Positions 58,230 to 58,667 of a stretch of 58,667 bases of DNA are shown one piece after another. This DNA comes from Candidatus Desulfarcum epimagneticum. GTDB lineage: Bacteria; Desulfobacterota; Desulfobacteria; Desulfobacterales; CR-1. The DNA is taken from assembly GCA_900659855.1 (NCBI GenBank), contig CAACVI010000009.1:1-58667 (forward strand), read 5' to 3'. A program made the translations under genes and the position numbers. Under the pieces are notes generated by a model. That model was not told where the DNA came from. It saw nothing but the letters and a program-made list of their open reading frames with translations, and did not search any database. How positions within the stretch are numbered: position 1 is the first letter of the stretch; each line of letters opens with the position of its first letter.

Positions 58230-58667
58230 TCAGATCGGGAATCGCCGAGAAAAATGGGGGGCGAAAATGGGGTGAAAACCCAGGAAAAGAGGGGTCGAAA
58301 GGCGTGGAAAGGCTTGGCCCCGGCTGTTTTCCCTGTTTCGACGCCCCCCGGACACCGGCTCCAGGGTCACTTTTCCAAGCCCGGAAAAATCGCATCGGAA
58401 GTTGGCCATATCCGGGAGGTCCATCAATGAAATTCTTGGGGTCAGGTTATGGCTGGGGGCGGATTCGGGCAGAGTGATGAGCCCGTTTCTCTCAAGTTTG
58501 AGAAGCGCTTTTCTGCAGCTGACTTCCTTTAACTTTCCGTTGGGGGAACGCCAGTCCAGCCACAGGCAGACCTCTTGGGACAGCCGGCCCCGGGACAGGG
58601 ACGGGTCTTTTTCCACGGCGCGGCGAATCCTGTCAATGATATCGCCGCTGAAATATTTTTCGCATGC
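58230..58667 (-). pseudogene. DruA-like (DUF4338) gene, broken and cut by window edge
   Basis: The frame runs in from beyond the right edge: IIDRIRRAVEKDPSLSRGRL, then SQEVCLWLDWRSPNGKLKEV and ALLKLERNGLITLPES, the N-terminal helix-turn-helix-like part of DUF4338/DruA proteins. GLGKVTLEPVSG is the last conserved part. The next ~40 residues are unrelated and a stop follows at 58230, so most of the catalytic domain is gone. DruA belongs to Druantia defence systems and related transposase-like genes. Confidence 0.6.

Overview
This 58.7 kb window fits a sulfate-reducing deltaproteobacterium of the Desulfobacterales type. That rests on protein content and is an inference: both transmembrane redox complexes typical of sulfate reducers (Hmc with a 16-heme cytochrome, Tmc with a tetraheme cytochrome) are encoded side by side, next to acetyl-CoA and propionyl-CoA synthetases and a DsrE/TusA/YedE-type sulfur relay operon. 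Only one enrichment of mobile and defence genes breaks the otherwise ordinary gene content. I saw no rRNA, tRNA or CRISPR array.

Layout. 1-164 is a large palindromic element. 217-6865 (minus strand) is an organic-acid activation block: acsA, a sodium:solute symporter, a TPR lipoprotein and, beyond a terminator, prpE; a strong sigma70 promoter lies about 300 nt upstream of acsA. 7309-21966 (all minus strand) is an electron-transfer block. Transcribed from the right, it reads tmcD-tmcC-tmcB-tmcA, a single-domain receiver, hmcA-B-C-D-E-F, a tandem universal stress protein and two receiver-histidine kinases. 22283-24699 is a five-gene sulfur relay operon with a clear terminator.

25-36 kb is the accessory core. 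A family of nested palindromic repeats (25077-25915, 26921-26950, 32504-32772, 33560-33816) surrounds a minus-strand operon with a TIR-domain protein, a MoxR-type AAA ATPase, a 926-residue protein ending in an FGE-type C-type-lectin fold, and a second stand-alone FGE protein. The last 42 codons of both FGE domains vary almost only at the positions that vary in diversity-generating-retroelement (DGR) target proteins. I therefore read the locus as a conflict system with a hypervariable sensor; no reverse transcriptase or template repeat is visible in the window. Next come a MazEF-like toxin-antitoxin pair and an unrecognised three-gene cassette (DUF262, DUF3696-type ATPase, unknown protein).

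36.9-43 kb is housekeeping on the minus strand (ileS, PHP phosphoesterase, bifunctional nuclease, miaB, two small proteins). 43.1-45.0 kb holds an ATPase/TOPRIM-like defence pair. 45.2-48.4 kb (plus strand) holds recJ, a hypothetical gene and an RNase Z-like gene. 48.4-50.0 kb contains two toxin-antitoxin modules separated by copies of a 38-bp repeat that derives from the flanking gene ends. 50-53.1 kb has a racemase-like gene diverging, with overlapping start codons, from a truncated sensor-MFS fusion. From 53.1 kb to the right edge the sequence is a patchwork of remnants: a toxin-antitoxin scar, an orphan BrnA, a DUF4143 ATPase behind a 64-bp perfect palindrome, transposase fragments, a Stealth phosphotransferase with decayed LicC/LicD-like partners, and a broken DruA-like (DUF4338) gene running off the end.
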